Positions 1 to 8,795 of a stretch of 64,000 nt of DNA are shown here, piece by piece. The stretch is from Alteriqipengyuania_B sp035481675 (GTDB taxonomy: Bacteria > Pseudomonadota > Alphaproteobacteria > Sphingomonadales > Sphingomonadaceae), in the NCBI RefSeq assembly GCF_035481675.1, contig NZ_JAYJJW010000001.1, forward strand, positions 1 to 64,000. Direction: 5' to 3'. The notes under the pieces were generated by a model. The model searched no databases. It saw only the letters and a list, made by a program, of their open reading frames with translations, and was not told the DNA's origin. Every line of letters starts with the position of its first letter. The stretch's first letter is position 1. The position numbers and the translations under genes were made by a program.

Positions 1-1916
1 TGGTCGAGGGCAGCGAGGAAGGCTGGTTCGCGGTGACCGCGACCGAGGTATCGGTGGGCACGCAGGAAAGCGGGTTCGATGTCGACAATGTCGACTTCGC
101 CAACACCGAGTACGGCCGGATCGAGGGCTACAAGTACGAGGACCTCGACGGGGTGCTGGGCGGCACGACCAAGGCATGGGCGGGCGTGACGATCTCGCTG
201 CTCGACGGCGACGGCAACGTGATCCGCGAGACCCAGACGGATGCGGACGGCTATTACAGCTTCGAGATGCTGGTGCCCGGCACCTACCAGGTGGCCGAGA
301 CGCTGCCGGACGGCAGCTATGCGATCAGCGACGAACTGGTGGTGTTCGCCGACCAGACCAGCGGGTTCGACGTCGACGCCCACTTCACCAACGTGCGCTA
401 TGGCAGCATCAGCGGGACGAAGACGGAAGACGTCGACGGGGATCTATCAACCACGGACGACCAGGTCCTGGTCGAAGGGTGGACGATCAACCTCTACGAT
501 GCCGACAACAACCTGGTCGAAACCACGCAGACCGATGGCGACGGGGCCTATGAATTCGCCAACCTGCGCCCCGGCACCTACTACGTGCAGGAGGAAACCC
601 GCACGGGGTGGACCGCGCTGACGGCGGTGACCGTCACGCTTGCCGGGCAGGAATCCGGTTTCGATGCGACGGTGAACTTCTTCAATTTCGAGGACATGTC
701 GGTCAGCGGCTACAAATGGGCCGATATCGACAACGACGGCACCTGGGACGAGGCCGACACGGCCGTGCTGGGCGGGTTCACCATCGTTCTCGACAACGAT
801 GACGATCCCACGAACGGCTATCTTACCACGACGGTGACGGCTGCCGACGGGTCCTATTCCTTCACAGGACTGAACCCGCTGTCCTTCGATGGCGCCTTGC
901 TGAACGATGCCGACGGCATCCTGCATGTCTACGAGCTGCAGCACGACGGGTTCATCCAGACCTATGGCGGGTTCACCTTTACGCTGGAAAGCGGCGGCAT
1001 CGTGGCCGGGGAAATCGGCGAAACGATGGACGGCAATTTCGGCAATCACATGCTGGAAGGCGCCAATCGCACGCCGGGTTTCTGGCAGTCGACGCTGGGC
1101 CAGTCGCTCTATGACGGGAACGACCTAAACAACGGCGACGCCAACGGTGACGGCAAGCCGGAAGGCAACAAGGACTTCTCCGAAGAGGGCTGGTCCGAAA
1201 CCGACCTGATGACGAAATACGGCATCGATACCGATGGCGACGGCGACAACGACGCGTTCTTCCTTTGGGATGGAAACGGTGACGGGGTGTGGGATGCCGA
1301 CGGCGACGGGTCAATCGACCTTGGCGACATCGTCCTGAGCGCGGAGCAGCTCGCCAGCTGGGTCGGCGGGGGCGAGAAAGGGGGCGGGCGCGACTACGCG
1401 CAGATCCTCGAACGCGATGTAGGCGCCGTGTTCCTCAACACGTTGAACAACCATTCGCTGGCGACGCCCGAAGAAACCACCGCCGACCCGCTCACCGGCA
1501 TGTCGGCACTCGATCCGGAAATCGCTGAGTCCTATGCCAAGGCGATCGCCTTCATCCTCGACTACGATGGGGGCACGAATGGCGATGCCATCGCCTTCGA
1601 CGGCGAGGCAGCGGGCGGCAAGAAGGCCCAGCGCGCGGACTGGATCGATGGCGGCAGCGAGGCGCATATCGAACTCGCCGCCTTCAACGAAAACGGCGAT
1701 GCCATGGTCGGCGGCTCGATGGAGCAGATCCTGATGGACGGCGACGATTACGGCATGGCGCAGGCGGTCGCTTATCGCCAGATCGAAGCCAATGCGGAGG
1801 CCGCGTTGGAGGCTGCTTTCCAGAGCCCGGCGCAGACAGACGTCTCGATGGTCCCGGCCGGCATGTTCGACATGAGCAATGAACTGAGCATGGTCCAGAC
1901 CACGCAGATCGCCTGA
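1..1916 (+). CDS. SdrD-B-like repeat secreted protein, 5'-truncated
   Basis: The reading frame is open from base 3, so the true start lies outside the window; an internal GTG at 33 is not a convincing start. The visible ~637 residues begin inside a beta-sandwich repeat and hold about three SdrD-B/CNA-B-like modules. Each has a G(Y/T)KxxD opening, a TQTDxDGxYxF core and a PGTYxVxE strand, and units are joined by a QxSGFD linker. The C-terminal half carries TPGFWQ and Asp-rich loops (DTDGDGDNDAF, DGNGDGVWDADGDG) resembling calcium-binding dockerin/EF-type loops. No sortase motif, RTX nonapeptide or membrane anchor is seen at the C-terminus. It is probably a large exported surface or extracellular protein; the repeat class is seen directly, while adhesion or matrix function is inference. 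Confidence 0.8.
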   Translation, partial: VEGSEEGWFAVTATEVSVGTQESGFDVDNVDFANTEYGRIEGYKYEDLDGVLGGTTKAWAGVTISLLDGDGNVIRETQTDADGYYSFEMLVPGTYQVAETLPDGSYAISDELVVFADQTSGFDVDAHFTNVRYGSISGTKTEDVDGDLSTTDDQVLVEGWTINLYDADNNLVETTQTDGDGAYEFANLRPGTYYVQEETRTGWTALTAVTVTLAGQESGFDATVNFFNFEDMSVSGYKWADIDNDGTWDEADTAVLGGFTIVLDNDDDPTNGYLTTTVTAADGSYSFTGLNPLSFDGALLNDADGILHVYELQHDGFIQTYGGFTFTLESGGIVAGEIGETMDGNFGNHMLEGANRTPGFWQSTLGQSLYDGNDLNNGDANGDGKPEGNKDFSEEGWSETDLMTKYGIDTDGDGDNDAFFLWDGNGDGVWDADGDGSIDLGDIVLSAEQLASWVGGGEKGGGRDYAQILERDVGAVFLNTLNNHSLATPEETTADPLTGMSALDPEIAESYAKAIAFILDYDGGTNGDAIAFDGEAAGGKKAQRADWIDGGSEAHIELAAFNENGDAMVGGSMEQILMDGDDYGMAQAVAYRQIEANAEAALEAAFQSPAQTDVSMVPAGMFDMSNELSMVQTTQIA

Positions 1917-1947
1917 GAAGCGTTCTATCGGCGGTAGAAGTCGCTTC
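1917..1947. terminator. Hairpin between convergent genes
   Basis: Arms GAAGCG+TTCTA (1917-1927) and TAGAA...CGCTTC (1935-1939, 1942-1947) form an 11-bp stem with a GT bulge and a 7-base loop. It sits directly after the stop of the repeat-protein gene and overlaps the moeA stop codon. No T-run follows on either strand, so a role as a bidirectional terminator is only plausible. Confidence 0.35.
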
Positions 1948-3136
1948 AGAAAGGCAGGGTCGGCGCCTTTTCGCCCGCGGCGAGAGCGGGTGCGGCTGCA
2001 GCGCGCCGGATCAGGAGGTCGGCCGAGGCGAGCGCATGCTGGAGGCCGGAGTCCTGGTTGCCGAGCGGCCTCGCGTTGCCCTCCGCATCGAGCCTGGCCC
2101 GGACGAAGGTCTCGCGGCCGTCGCAAGCCGGGAGGGGCGCAGCGAGCGCATGCGATCCCCAGTTGCATGCGGCTGCAAACGGGCGGCCGGTCATGCCGGC
2201 GAGGAGGGGCGCGAGGAACAGCCGAGCGGTGACCATCGCGCTGGTGGGATTGCCGGGCAGGCCGATGACGCTTGTGTCGCCGACCCGGCCGAGCCACACC
2301 GGCTTGCCGGGCTTGATGGCGACTTTCCCGAAAGCGAGATCGAGGCCGAGCGGGGCGAACATCGCCTTGGCGAAATCGCGTTCCCCCACGGAGGCGCCGC
2401 CGGTGACCACGACGAGATCGTGATCGGCGACGGCCCGCGCCGCTGCGCTTTCCAGCGCAGGCAGGTCGTCTCCCAACCGTTCGGCGGGCGAGGGGAGGCC
2501 GCCCCATTCGATCACGAAGGCCGCAAGGCCCGCTGACAGGCTCTCCGGTATCGCGCCCGGTGTGGCGCGCGCTTCGCCGGGCTCGGCCAGTTCGTCGCCG
2601 GTGGAAAGAAGCGCCACCCTTGGCCGGCGCCAGCAGGTTACCTGTGCATGGTCCGCAGCAGCAGCCGCCACAAGCTGCCGTGGGCCAAGGACGGTGCCGG
2701 CGGGCAGCAATGCGTCGCCGCGCGAAAAGTCGCTGCCACGCTTGCGGACGAAGCGGGCGGAACTGTGGGGCGCGGCAAAGGTCGCCGCATCGCCGGACCG
2801 CTCGACCTCTTCCTGCATGACCACGCGGTCTGCTCCGGCGGGCAACGGCGCGCCGGTGAAGATGCGCGCGCAGGCACCCTCCGGCAATGTTCCCGCATCG
2901 GCGACGCCTGCGGCATTCTCGAACGCGACCGGCAGCGTCACCGGCAAGCCGGAAAGGTCGGCCTCGCGCACCGCGTAGCCGTCCATCGAGGACACATCGG
3001 CAGGCGGGGCATCGACCATCGCCAAGACAGGTTCGGCGAGGACCCTGCCGTGCGCCTTCGCCAGCGCAACCGGCTCCCGCCCGAGCGGCCGGGCCAAAGC
3101 TTGCAGGCGCTCGGTCGCTTCGTCGAAAGAGATCAT
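1946..3136 (-). CDS. moeA: Molybdopterin molybdenumtransferase MoeA
   Basis: The 396-residue product has full MoeA length. MoeA inserts molybdate into adenylylated molybdopterin in the last step of molybdenum-cofactor synthesis, in the cytoplasm. Family signatures visible are the N-terminal DAPPADVSSMDGYA segment, the TGAPLPAGADRVVMQEE segment near residue 95, the GDEL loop, TGGASVGERD, and GLPGNPTSA near residue 315. The ATG overlaps the moaC stop as ATGA (3133-3136), so translation is probably coupled to moaC. It is the last gene of the beta-galactosidase-moaB-moaC-moeA set. MoeA and gephyrin-type proteins share this fold; there is no MogA fusion here because the separate moaB gene supplies that activity. 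Confidence 0.96.
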   Translation of the reverse strand: MISFDEATERLQALARPLGREPVALAKAHGRVLAEPVLAMVDAPPADVSSMDGYAVREADLSGLPVTLPVAFENAAGVADAGTLPEGACARIFTGAPLPAGADRVVMQEEVERSGDAATFAAPHSSARFVRKRGSDFSRGDALLPAGTVLGPRQLVAAAAADHAQVTCWRRPRVALLSTGDELAEPGEARATPGAIPESLSAGLAAFVIEWGGLPSPAERLGDDLPALESAAARAVADHDLVVVTGGASVGERDFAKAMFAPLGLDLAFGKVAIKPGKPVWLGRVGDTSVIGLPGNPTSAMVTARLFLAPLLAGMTGRPFAAACNWGSHALAAPLPACDGRETFVRARLDAEGNARPLGNQDSGLQHALASADLLIRRAAAAPALAAGEKAPTLPF

Positions 3137-3609
3137 TCGCCGGACCAGCTGCCGCTCTTGCCGCCGGTTTTCGAGGTCACGCGGATCGCGCCGATGGTCA
3201 TTTGCTTGTCGATAGCTTTCAGCATGTCGAACAGGGTCAGGCAGGCGACGGAGACGGCGGTCAGCGCCTCCATCTCGACGCCGGTCTGCCCTTCCGTGCG
3301 TGCCTCGGAAGTCACGCGATAGCCCGGCAATGCGGGATCAGCCTCGATCTCCACCAGCACCTTCGCCAGCGGCAGCGGATGGCAAAGCGGGACGAGGTCG
3401 CTCGTCCGCTTGGCGCCCATCACCCCGGCAAGTTCCGCCGTCGCGATCACGCCGCCCTTGGGCGTGCGGCCTTTTGCCACGGCGGCCAGCGTATCGGCCG
3501 AACAGCGCAGTTCGCCGCTGGCGGTCGCGGTGCGCGGCGCGACGGGCTTGCCCGAAATATCGACCATCCGCGCGCGGCCATCTTCGTCGAGGTGGGAAAG
3601 GCCGCTCAT
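3133..3609 (-). CDS. moaC: Cyclic pyranopterin monophosphate synthase MoaC
   Basis: The 158-residue product matches MoaC in length and sequence. With MoaA, MoaC converts GTP to cyclic pyranopterin monophosphate, the first stage of molybdopterin synthesis. Diagnostic features are the N-terminal SHLDEDGRARMVD, the KGRTPKGGVIATAELAG stretch, DLVPLCHPLPL, and the GVEMEALTAVSVA helix with the catalytic Lys in the following MLKAIDK. I chose the ATG at 3609 because it overlaps the moaB stop (ATGA, 3606-3609) and gives the usual N-terminus; the reading frame is open much further upstream, but that part is antisense noise. No moaA gene lies in this window. Confidence 0.96.
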   Translation of the reverse strand: MSGLSHLDEDGRARMVDISGKPVAPRTATASGELRCSADTLAAVAKGRTPKGGVIATAELAGVMGAKRTSDLVPLCHPLPLAKVLVEIEADPALPGYRVTSEARTEGQTGVEMEALTAVSVACLTLFDMLKAIDKQMTIGAIRVTSKTGGKSGSWSGE

Positions 3610-4142
3610 CCGTGGTCCTTTGCGAAACGCGGGATCATGCCGACGATGGAGCAGGGGCGATAGCGGCTGTCGAGTTCGTATTTCAGGATCTTCTCCCACC
3701 CGTCGCGGCAGGCCCCGGTGCTGCCCGGCAGGCAGAAAACGAAGCTGCTGCCGACCTGCCCACCCAGCGCGCGCGATTGCATGGTGGAAACGCCCACGGT
3801 CTCGCGGCTGACGGCGTGGAACAGGGCGGAAAAGCCATCCATTTCCTTCGTCAGTATGGGCCGGATCGCTTCCGGCGTCACATCGCGCGGGGCAAAGCCG
3901 GTGCCGCCGGTTGTCAGAACGATGTCGACGCCCTCGTTCTCCGCCCATTCGGCGACCTGCGCACGGATCGCGGGCGCATCGTCGGGCAGGATCATGCGGG
4001 CGGCGAGGGAATGGCCTGCTTCCTGCAGGCTGTCGGCAAGATACCGGCCCGACGTGTCGGTCTCCATGGTCCGCGTGTCGGATACGGTCAGCACCGCGAT
4101 GCACAGCGGCTGGAATTCGCGGCTTTCGTCGATGCCGGGCAT
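3606..4142 (-). CDS. moaB: Molybdenum cofactor biosynthesis protein MoaB/Mog
   Basis: The 178-residue product belongs to the MoaB/MogA family, which adenylylates molybdopterin before MoeA inserts the metal. The family core is visible: CIAVLTVSDTRT at the N-terminus, DIVLTTGGTG(F), TPEA, a GSSFVFCLPGSTGA phosphate-binding loop and the C-terminal SRYRPCSIV. The ATG at 4142 overlaps the stop of the upstream beta-galactosidase gene as TGATG, and the moaB stop overlaps the moaC start. The product is therefore expected to be made from one message with its neighbours. Confidence 0.95.
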   Translation of the reverse strand: MPGIDESREFQPLCIAVLTVSDTRTMETDTSGRYLADSLQEAGHSLAARMILPDDAPAIRAQVAEWAENEGVDIVLTTGGTGFAPRDVTPEAIRPILTKEMDGFSALFHAVSRETVGVSTMQSRALGGQVGSSFVFCLPGSTGACRDGWEKILKYELDSRYRPCSIVGMIPRFAKDHG

Positions 4143-5995
4143 CAGCGTTTCTCCCAGGTGACGGACCCGTCGGAATAGTCGAATGTGAAAACCGTATGGC
4201 CGCAATCGCGGCGTCGGCGGTGCGCGGGCATCGGCACCGTCGGCAGCCCGGCGTCCAGGGCCGCGCGGGTCAGGATTTCCGAGATGAGCGCGCCTTCCGG
4301 CCACCCCGTGCAGAGGCGCGTGTTGCCATGCCTCCAGCAGGCCACCGTACCGTCCTCCGCGACCAGTTCCGCATCAGCCTCGCCCTCAAAATGGTCGAGC
4401 CAGCGCGTAACCGCCCAGCCGTCGCCCTCGTGCGCTATGCCGCGCCCGAGCGTTTCGGACAGCAGGATTTCTCCGCCGAGCAGGTCGGCCAATGGCTGGG
4501 CGTCGGGAATGGCGAAGTCCGGGTCGCGCGTGCCGGTGCGCGGCCCGATGACCAGCTGGCCATCGAGCTGCGCCAATCGCTGCGCAAAGCCATCCGGCAG
4601 GATCGGCAGGCACGGGATTACGACGAGCGGATACAGCGCAACATCCGCTGCCGGGCTGACGATGTCGACATTCAGCCCCAGCCGCCGCAGCGCCTCGTAG
4701 CTGCGGAAAGCGGCCCACAGGGCGGAGCATCCTTCGCCCTGCGGCTGGATCTGGGTGACCCACTCCGCATCGTAGGCGAAGACGAGCGCGGCGTGCTTCG
4801 GCGCTTCGCCCAATGTGCCGATGGCCGCGATATCCTGCGCCGATTGCGCCACTTCCCCATGGGCCGGTGCGGGCGACGCATCTGTGCGCAGGATGCCGGC
4901 GTGCATCTGTTCCTGCGCTTTCGGGAACTGGCGCCAGCGGAAATAGCTCACCATCTCCGCGCCGTGCGCCATCGCTTCCAGCGTCCACAGGCGCACCATG
5001 CCGGGTGCGGGCGCGGGATTGTGCCGTGCCCAGTTGACCGGGCCGGGTTGCTGTTCGAGCACATTCCACCGCCCGCCGTTCGTCGTCCCGCGATAAAGAT
5101 CGTGGTGGAAGGCGGCGATGTCGGGATGGCCGGAGCGCGCGAATTGGCGCTTCTCCGTGTCGGAGAAGCGAAACATCTCGAGGAAGCCGAGCGGGTAGCT
5201 GTCCCAACCCATCACATCGAGATCGCGGCCGAGATCGTGGTGGTCGTATCCGGTGTAGAAACCCATCGCGTTGTGCATGATGTCGCGGCCCGGCGAACAT
5301 TCGCGCAGGATTTGCGACTGCGTGCGATTGAAGTCGATCACCCGGTCGGAAGAATAGCGGCGAAAGGCGAGCCAGTGCGCCGGGTTCGCCTCGGTCACGG
5401 TCAGGTTGGGCAGCTCGATCTCGGCGAAATCGCGATATTCCATCGACCAGAAGACGTTGCCCCATGCCTCGTTCAGCGCGCCGATGCTGTCATAGCGTCC
5501 GGCCAGCCAGCGGCGGAAACCCTCTCTCGCGGCGGCGGAAAAGCTCTGTACCGTGTCGTGGCAACCGTACTCGTTATCCGTCTGCCAGCCGACGACCGCG
5601 TCATGCCGTCCGTAACGTTCCGCCACGACGCGGGCGATGCGGGCGGCCTCCGCGGCGTAGCCGTCGTGACTGAAGCAGTAATGGCGGCGGGAGCCGAAAC
5701 CGCGCGGCCTGCCCTCGCGGTCTAGTGCGACCATGTCCGGCATCCGGTCGACCAGCCATTTGGGCGGGGTGGCGGTGGGGGTGCACAGGATGAGCTTGTG
5801 CCCGGCGGCGGCGAGGACCTCGATCGCCTCGTCCAGCCATTCCCAGTCGAAACTTCCCGGCTCGGGCTCGATCCGGCTCCACGCGAATTCGCCCAGGCGC
5901 ACGCGGTCGATGCCGATTTCCGCCATCATCGCCGCGTCCTGCGCCCAGCGTTCGCGCGGCCAGTGTTCGGGGAAATAGCAGGTGCCGAGATGCAT
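4142..5995 (-). CDS. Glycoside hydrolase family 42 beta-galactosidase
   Basis: The 617-residue product has the full GH42 layout: an (alpha/beta)8 catalytic barrel, a trimerisation domain and a C-terminal beta domain. It starts with the family-typical YFPEHWP. The predicted acid/base is Glu142 in TDNEYG and the predicted nucleophile Glu314 in VLEQQPGPVNW; GWDSYPLG lies between them. There is no signal peptide, so it acts on imported galactosides in the cytoplasm. The substrate is inferred and could be a galacto-oligosaccharide or a pectin side-chain fragment. Its stop overlaps the moaB start (TGATG), an unusual partnership, because no sugar transporter or regulator is adjacent. Confidence 0.93.
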   Translation of the reverse strand: MHLGTCYFPEHWPRERWAQDAAMMAEIGIDRVRLGEFAWSRIEPEPGSFDWEWLDEAIEVLAAAGHKLILCTPTATPPKWLVDRMPDMVALDREGRPRGFGSRRHYCFSHDGYAAEAARIARVVAERYGRHDAVVGWQTDNEYGCHDTVQSFSAAAREGFRRWLAGRYDSIGALNEAWGNVFWSMEYRDFAEIELPNLTVTEANPAHWLAFRRYSSDRVIDFNRTQSQILRECSPGRDIMHNAMGFYTGYDHHDLGRDLDVMGWDSYPLGFLEMFRFSDTEKRQFARSGHPDIAAFHHDLYRGTTNGGRWNVLEQQPGPVNWARHNPAPAPGMVRLWTLEAMAHGAEMVSYFRWRQFPKAQEQMHAGILRTDASPAPAHGEVAQSAQDIAAIGTLGEAPKHAALVFAYDAEWVTQIQPQGEGCSALWAAFRSYEALRRLGLNVDIVSPAADVALYPLVVIPCLPILPDGFAQRLAQLDGQLVIGPRTGTRDPDFAIPDAQPLADLLGGEILLSETLGRGIAHEGDGWAVTRWLDHFEGEADAELVAEDGTVACWRHGNTRLCTGWPEGALISEILTRAALDAGLPTVPMPAHRRRRDCGHTVFTFDYSDGSVTWEKR

Positions 5996-6015
5996 GGGGC
6001 GACCCTATGGAAGCG

Positions 6016-7515
6016 TCAGGCGAAATGCCATTGCGAAAGCGCTTCTCCCTCCCGCGAAATGCGGCCCGGCCGCCCGACCGGTTCGGTCCGGCCGTCCGTC
6101 AGCGCTGCGATGGTCGCGCCATCGTCCGCCGGCACGATGGCGAGGGTGCGCGCACCGTCCGGCGTCAGGGCAACGACGGTGCCGAGCCGCGCCGACCCGT
6201 CGCGGGCATAGTGGACGGTGAACGTCTCCAGCATCGCCGCACCTGCGTAAGTCTCGTCCAGCGGCGGCACCGCGCCGCGCGCCGCGTCGGCCCTTGCCTG
6301 TACGTCGAAATCCTGCGGGAAGGCGGCGCCGGTGGCCCGTCCCGACAGCATGATCGCATGGTTATGCGTGGCGTAGCCGCCATTGCCGAACAGCAGGCCG
6401 GTCTCGCCCGTGCCGCGCAGCGTGTGGACCATCGCGGCGATGGCGTGGCTCATGTAATTGCCGATCGGCCCGCCGCCGAACGTGAGGCCTCCGAATACAG
6501 TCGCGGGGCGCTGCGCCGGCCAGCCAATGATCCGCCGCGCCATCTTGGGCACGCAGGGGAAGCAACTGTAAAGCTCGACATGGTCGATCGCGTCGGCGGC
6601 GACATCATTGCGCGCCAGCGTTTCTTCCAGCACCGCCGCCATTCCGGGCGAGGCGTGATAATTCGCGCGGGCGAGGATGTCGGTCGGCTCGTTCGCGCCC
6701 GCGCCGTGGCCGATATGGACCAGCCGCGCTTCGTCCAGCCCGCGTCGCCGCGCTTCGGCGAGGCTCGCGACGATGAAGCCTGCGCCCATGTTCACCGCGG
6801 CATTCGCGACCTGCAGCTTGGTATAGGGAAAGGCGATCGGCCGGTTGTCCGCATCGGGCGCCACGATTTCCTGCGGGCCGAAGGGCGTGCGCATCCACGC
6901 GGCCGGATTGGCCGCCGCGACCTCGCTCATGTGCGACCAGATCGTGCCGCTTTCGTGCTGCGCGTCGGCGAGCGACTGACCCCACGCCGCGCGGCAGGCA
7001 TTCTCGTAAAGCGGGTAGACGTCGACCGGCACCACCAGCCCGTGGCTCTGGGCATATCCCGTGTGCTTGCGATGCGGCGCATCGCGCAAGGCATCCTTCT
7101 TCGGCGCGTCCTTCGTCGCGCGCGCTTTCGCCAGCTGCCCTGCCGTCCGCAGCGCCTCCCCGCCGGTGACCGCGCAAATCCTTGCCTTGCCCGCGCCGAT
7201 CCGGTTCGCCGCTTCGTTGAGCAGGCGGACCGGCGTTTCTCCGTGGGGCGGGGTTTGCTCGGTGGTCGCCGCTGACATGCCGAGTGCCTCTGCAACCGCG
7301 GGGTCGAGCGGGTTCAATTGCGGCCAGGAAATCTGCCCAATCACGGCGAGGTGGTCAGCCGCCGCCAGCCAGCCACCGCCCGCATCGGCATTTGCCCGGC
7401 GCAGCGCCTCGACCATCAGCCCGCCGCTGTCGAGCCCGTCCCCGGCATGCTCCGGTCGGTCGCTCACCTGCCCCACGCCAACGATGACGGGGATGCGTTC
7501 GGGATCGATGGTCAC
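6016..7515 (-). CDS. Thiolase-superfamily acetyl-CoA acetyltransferase-like protein
   Basis: The 499-residue product resembles the long acetyl-CoA acetyltransferase family (thiolase/SCP2-like) common in sphingomonads and mycobacteria. It opens with RIPVIVGVGQVSDRP and has ICAVTGGEA near residue 100, SCFPCVPKMA in the middle, GGLTFGGGPIGNYMSHA and a GNGGYATHNHA segment. The usual thiolase GHP motif is replaced by GGPIGNY, so the reaction may differ from simple thiolysis. I prefer the GTG at 7515, preceded by GAGGA at six bases; a TTG at 7545 would add ten residues. It is divergent from an acyl-CoA dehydrogenase across a palindromic region, which suggests shared control in fatty acyl-CoA turnover. 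The exact substrate is unknown. Confidence 0.85.
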   Translation of the reverse strand: MTIDPERIPVIVGVGQVSDRPEHAGDGLDSGGLMVEALRRANADAGGGWLAAADHLAVIGQISWPQLNPLDPAVAEALGMSAATTEQTPPHGETPVRLLNEAANRIGAGKARICAVTGGEALRTAGQLAKARATKDAPKKDALRDAPHRKHTGYAQSHGLVVPVDVYPLYENACRAAWGQSLADAQHESGTIWSHMSEVAAANPAAWMRTPFGPQEIVAPDADNRPIAFPYTKLQVANAAVNMGAGFIVASLAEARRRGLDEARLVHIGHGAGANEPTDILARANYHASPGMAAVLEETLARNDVAADAIDHVELYSCFPCVPKMARRIIGWPAQRPATVFGGLTFGGGPIGNYMSHAIAAMVHTLRGTGETGLLFGNGGYATHNHAIMLSGRATGAAFPQDFDVQARADAARGAVPPLDETYAGAAMLETFTVHYARDGSARLGTVVALTPDGARTLAIVPADDGATIAALTDGRTEPVGRPGRISREGEALSQWHFA

Positions 7516-7572
7516 TGCGGGGTCCTCGTTGCAAAAGCGTGGCAAGGGGGGACTTTACCCGCCCCGCTCTAA

Positions 7573-7592
7573 CGTTTAAACGATCGATTAAA
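7573..7592. promoter_or_regulatory. Palindromic operator candidate in a divergent promoter region
   Basis: Bases 7575-7592 form an imperfect 18-bp palindrome (TTTAA-a-CGATCG-a-TTAAA, two mismatched positions). Bases 7573-7582 form a perfect 10-bp palindrome, CGTTTAAACG. It lies in an AT-rich patch between the divergent thiolase-like and acyl-CoA dehydrogenase genes. TetR-type regulators of acyl-CoA metabolism commonly bind such sites; no regulator gene is adjacent. Confidence 0.45.
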
Positions 7593-7625
7593 TTTCGCCA
7601 ACCGCCAAGCCAACGGAGCCTCCCC

Positions 7626-8789
7626 ATGTCCGCTCTCAACATTCCCGATCCCGATTTCATGCAGGACGAGGAAATCCGCATGTTCGACGATGCGGTCGAC
7701 AAGTTCTTCAAGCAGCACTTGCCCGAAAAGCGCCTGAAGGAATGGGAAGAGAACGGCCAGGTCGACCGCGAGTTCTGGCACGAGGCGGGGCAGGCGGGCC
7801 TGCTCGGCGTATCGGTGCCGGAAGAATACGGCGGCCATGGCGGCGATTTCCGGCACGACCTCGTCGTCGTCAACCAGACGGCGAAGCACGGGGCGAGCGG
7901 CTTCAACGCCTCGCTCCATAATTGCATCTGCGTGCCCTACGTCGTGCGCTACGGCACGGAAGAGCAGAAGAAGCGCTGGCTGCCCAAGATGGTGAACGGC
8001 GAGCTGGTGACCGCCATCGCGATGAGCGAGCCGGGCGTCGGCAGCGACCTGCAGTCGATCACCACCACCGCGCTGAAGGATGGCAACGGCTACCGCGTCA
8101 ACGGATCCAAGACCTTCATCTCCAACGGGCAGGTGGCCAATTTCGTCATCACCGTGGCGAAGACCGATCCGAACGAGCGCGCGAAGGGCATCAGCCTCGT
8201 CTGCGTGGAGACGGAGGAAGCGGAGGGCTTCGCGCGCGGCAAGAAGCTCGACAAGATCGGCCTCGACAGTTCCGATACGTCGGAGCTGTTCTACGACGAC
8301 GTCTTCGTGCCCGGCGACAACATCCTCGGCGGCGAGGAAGGCAAGGGTTTTGCCCAGCTGATGGGCGAGCTTGGCCAGGAACGCCTGATCATTGCCGCAG
8401 GCGCGATGATCGCGATCGAAAAGGCGCTCGATACGACCATCGAATACGTGAAGGGGCGCAAGGCGTTCGGCCAGACGATCTGGGACTTCCAGAACACGCA
8501 GTTCGTGCTTGCCGACCTGAAGGCACGCGGCATGGCCGCCAAGGTCTTCGTCAACGATTGCATCGCGCGCCACCTGGAGGGCGAACTGACGCTGGACGCG
8601 GCGGCGGCGGCAAAGCTGGTCGCCACGGAATTGCAGGGCGAGACGGTCGACAAGTGCCTGCAGCTGCACGGCGGCTGGGGCTACATCAACGAATACCCCA
8701 TCGCGCGGCTGTTCCGCGACAGCCGCATCACGCGTATCTTCGGCGGATCGAACGAGATCATGAAGATGCTCATCGCCCGCAGCATGTGA
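7626..8789 (+). CDS. Acyl-CoA dehydrogenase (long-chain type)
   Basis: The 387-residue flavoprotein is of standard acyl-CoA dehydrogenase length and would oxidise an acyl-CoA to the trans-2-enoyl-CoA, passing electrons to ETF. Signatures are AMSEPGVGSDLQSI around residue 133, NGSKTFISNG, and the C-terminal ARLFRDSRITRIFGGSNEIMK. The usual catalytic Glu of a YEG loop is Gly here (IFGGSNE); as in the LCAD and isovaleryl-CoA enzymes, the base is probably the Glu of GELGQERL near residue 248. The ATG at 7626 has GGAG upstream at a normal distance. It is divergent from the thiolase-like gene and probably co-regulated with it. Chain length is not determinable from sequence alone. Confidence 0.92.
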   Translation: MSALNIPDPDFMQDEEIRMFDDAVDKFFKQHLPEKRLKEWEENGQVDREFWHEAGQAGLLGVSVPEEYGGHGGDFRHDLVVVNQTAKHGASGFNASLHNCICVPYVVRYGTEEQKKRWLPKMVNGELVTAIAMSEPGVGSDLQSITTTALKDGNGYRVNGSKTFISNGQVANFVITVAKTDPNERAKGISLVCVETEEAEGFARGKKLDKIGLDSSDTSELFYDDVFVPGDNILGGEEGKGFAQLMGELGQERLIIAAGAMIAIEKALDTTIEYVKGRKAFGQTIWDFQNTQFVLADLKARGMAAKVFVNDCIARHLEGELTLDAAAAAKLVATELQGETVDKCLQLHGGWGYINEYPIARLFRDSRITRIFGGSNEIMKMLIARSM

Positions 8790-8795
8790 TGGCGC

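Noticed and set aside
1311..2507. 398-residue minus-strand frame bridging the repeat protein and moeA
   Set aside because: Opposes a genuine coding region and overlaps moeA in another frame; no domain seen.
3911..5725. 604-residue open frame on the plus strand opposite the beta-galactosidase
   Set aside because: Shadow frame with no domain; the minus-strand GH42 gene is unambiguous.
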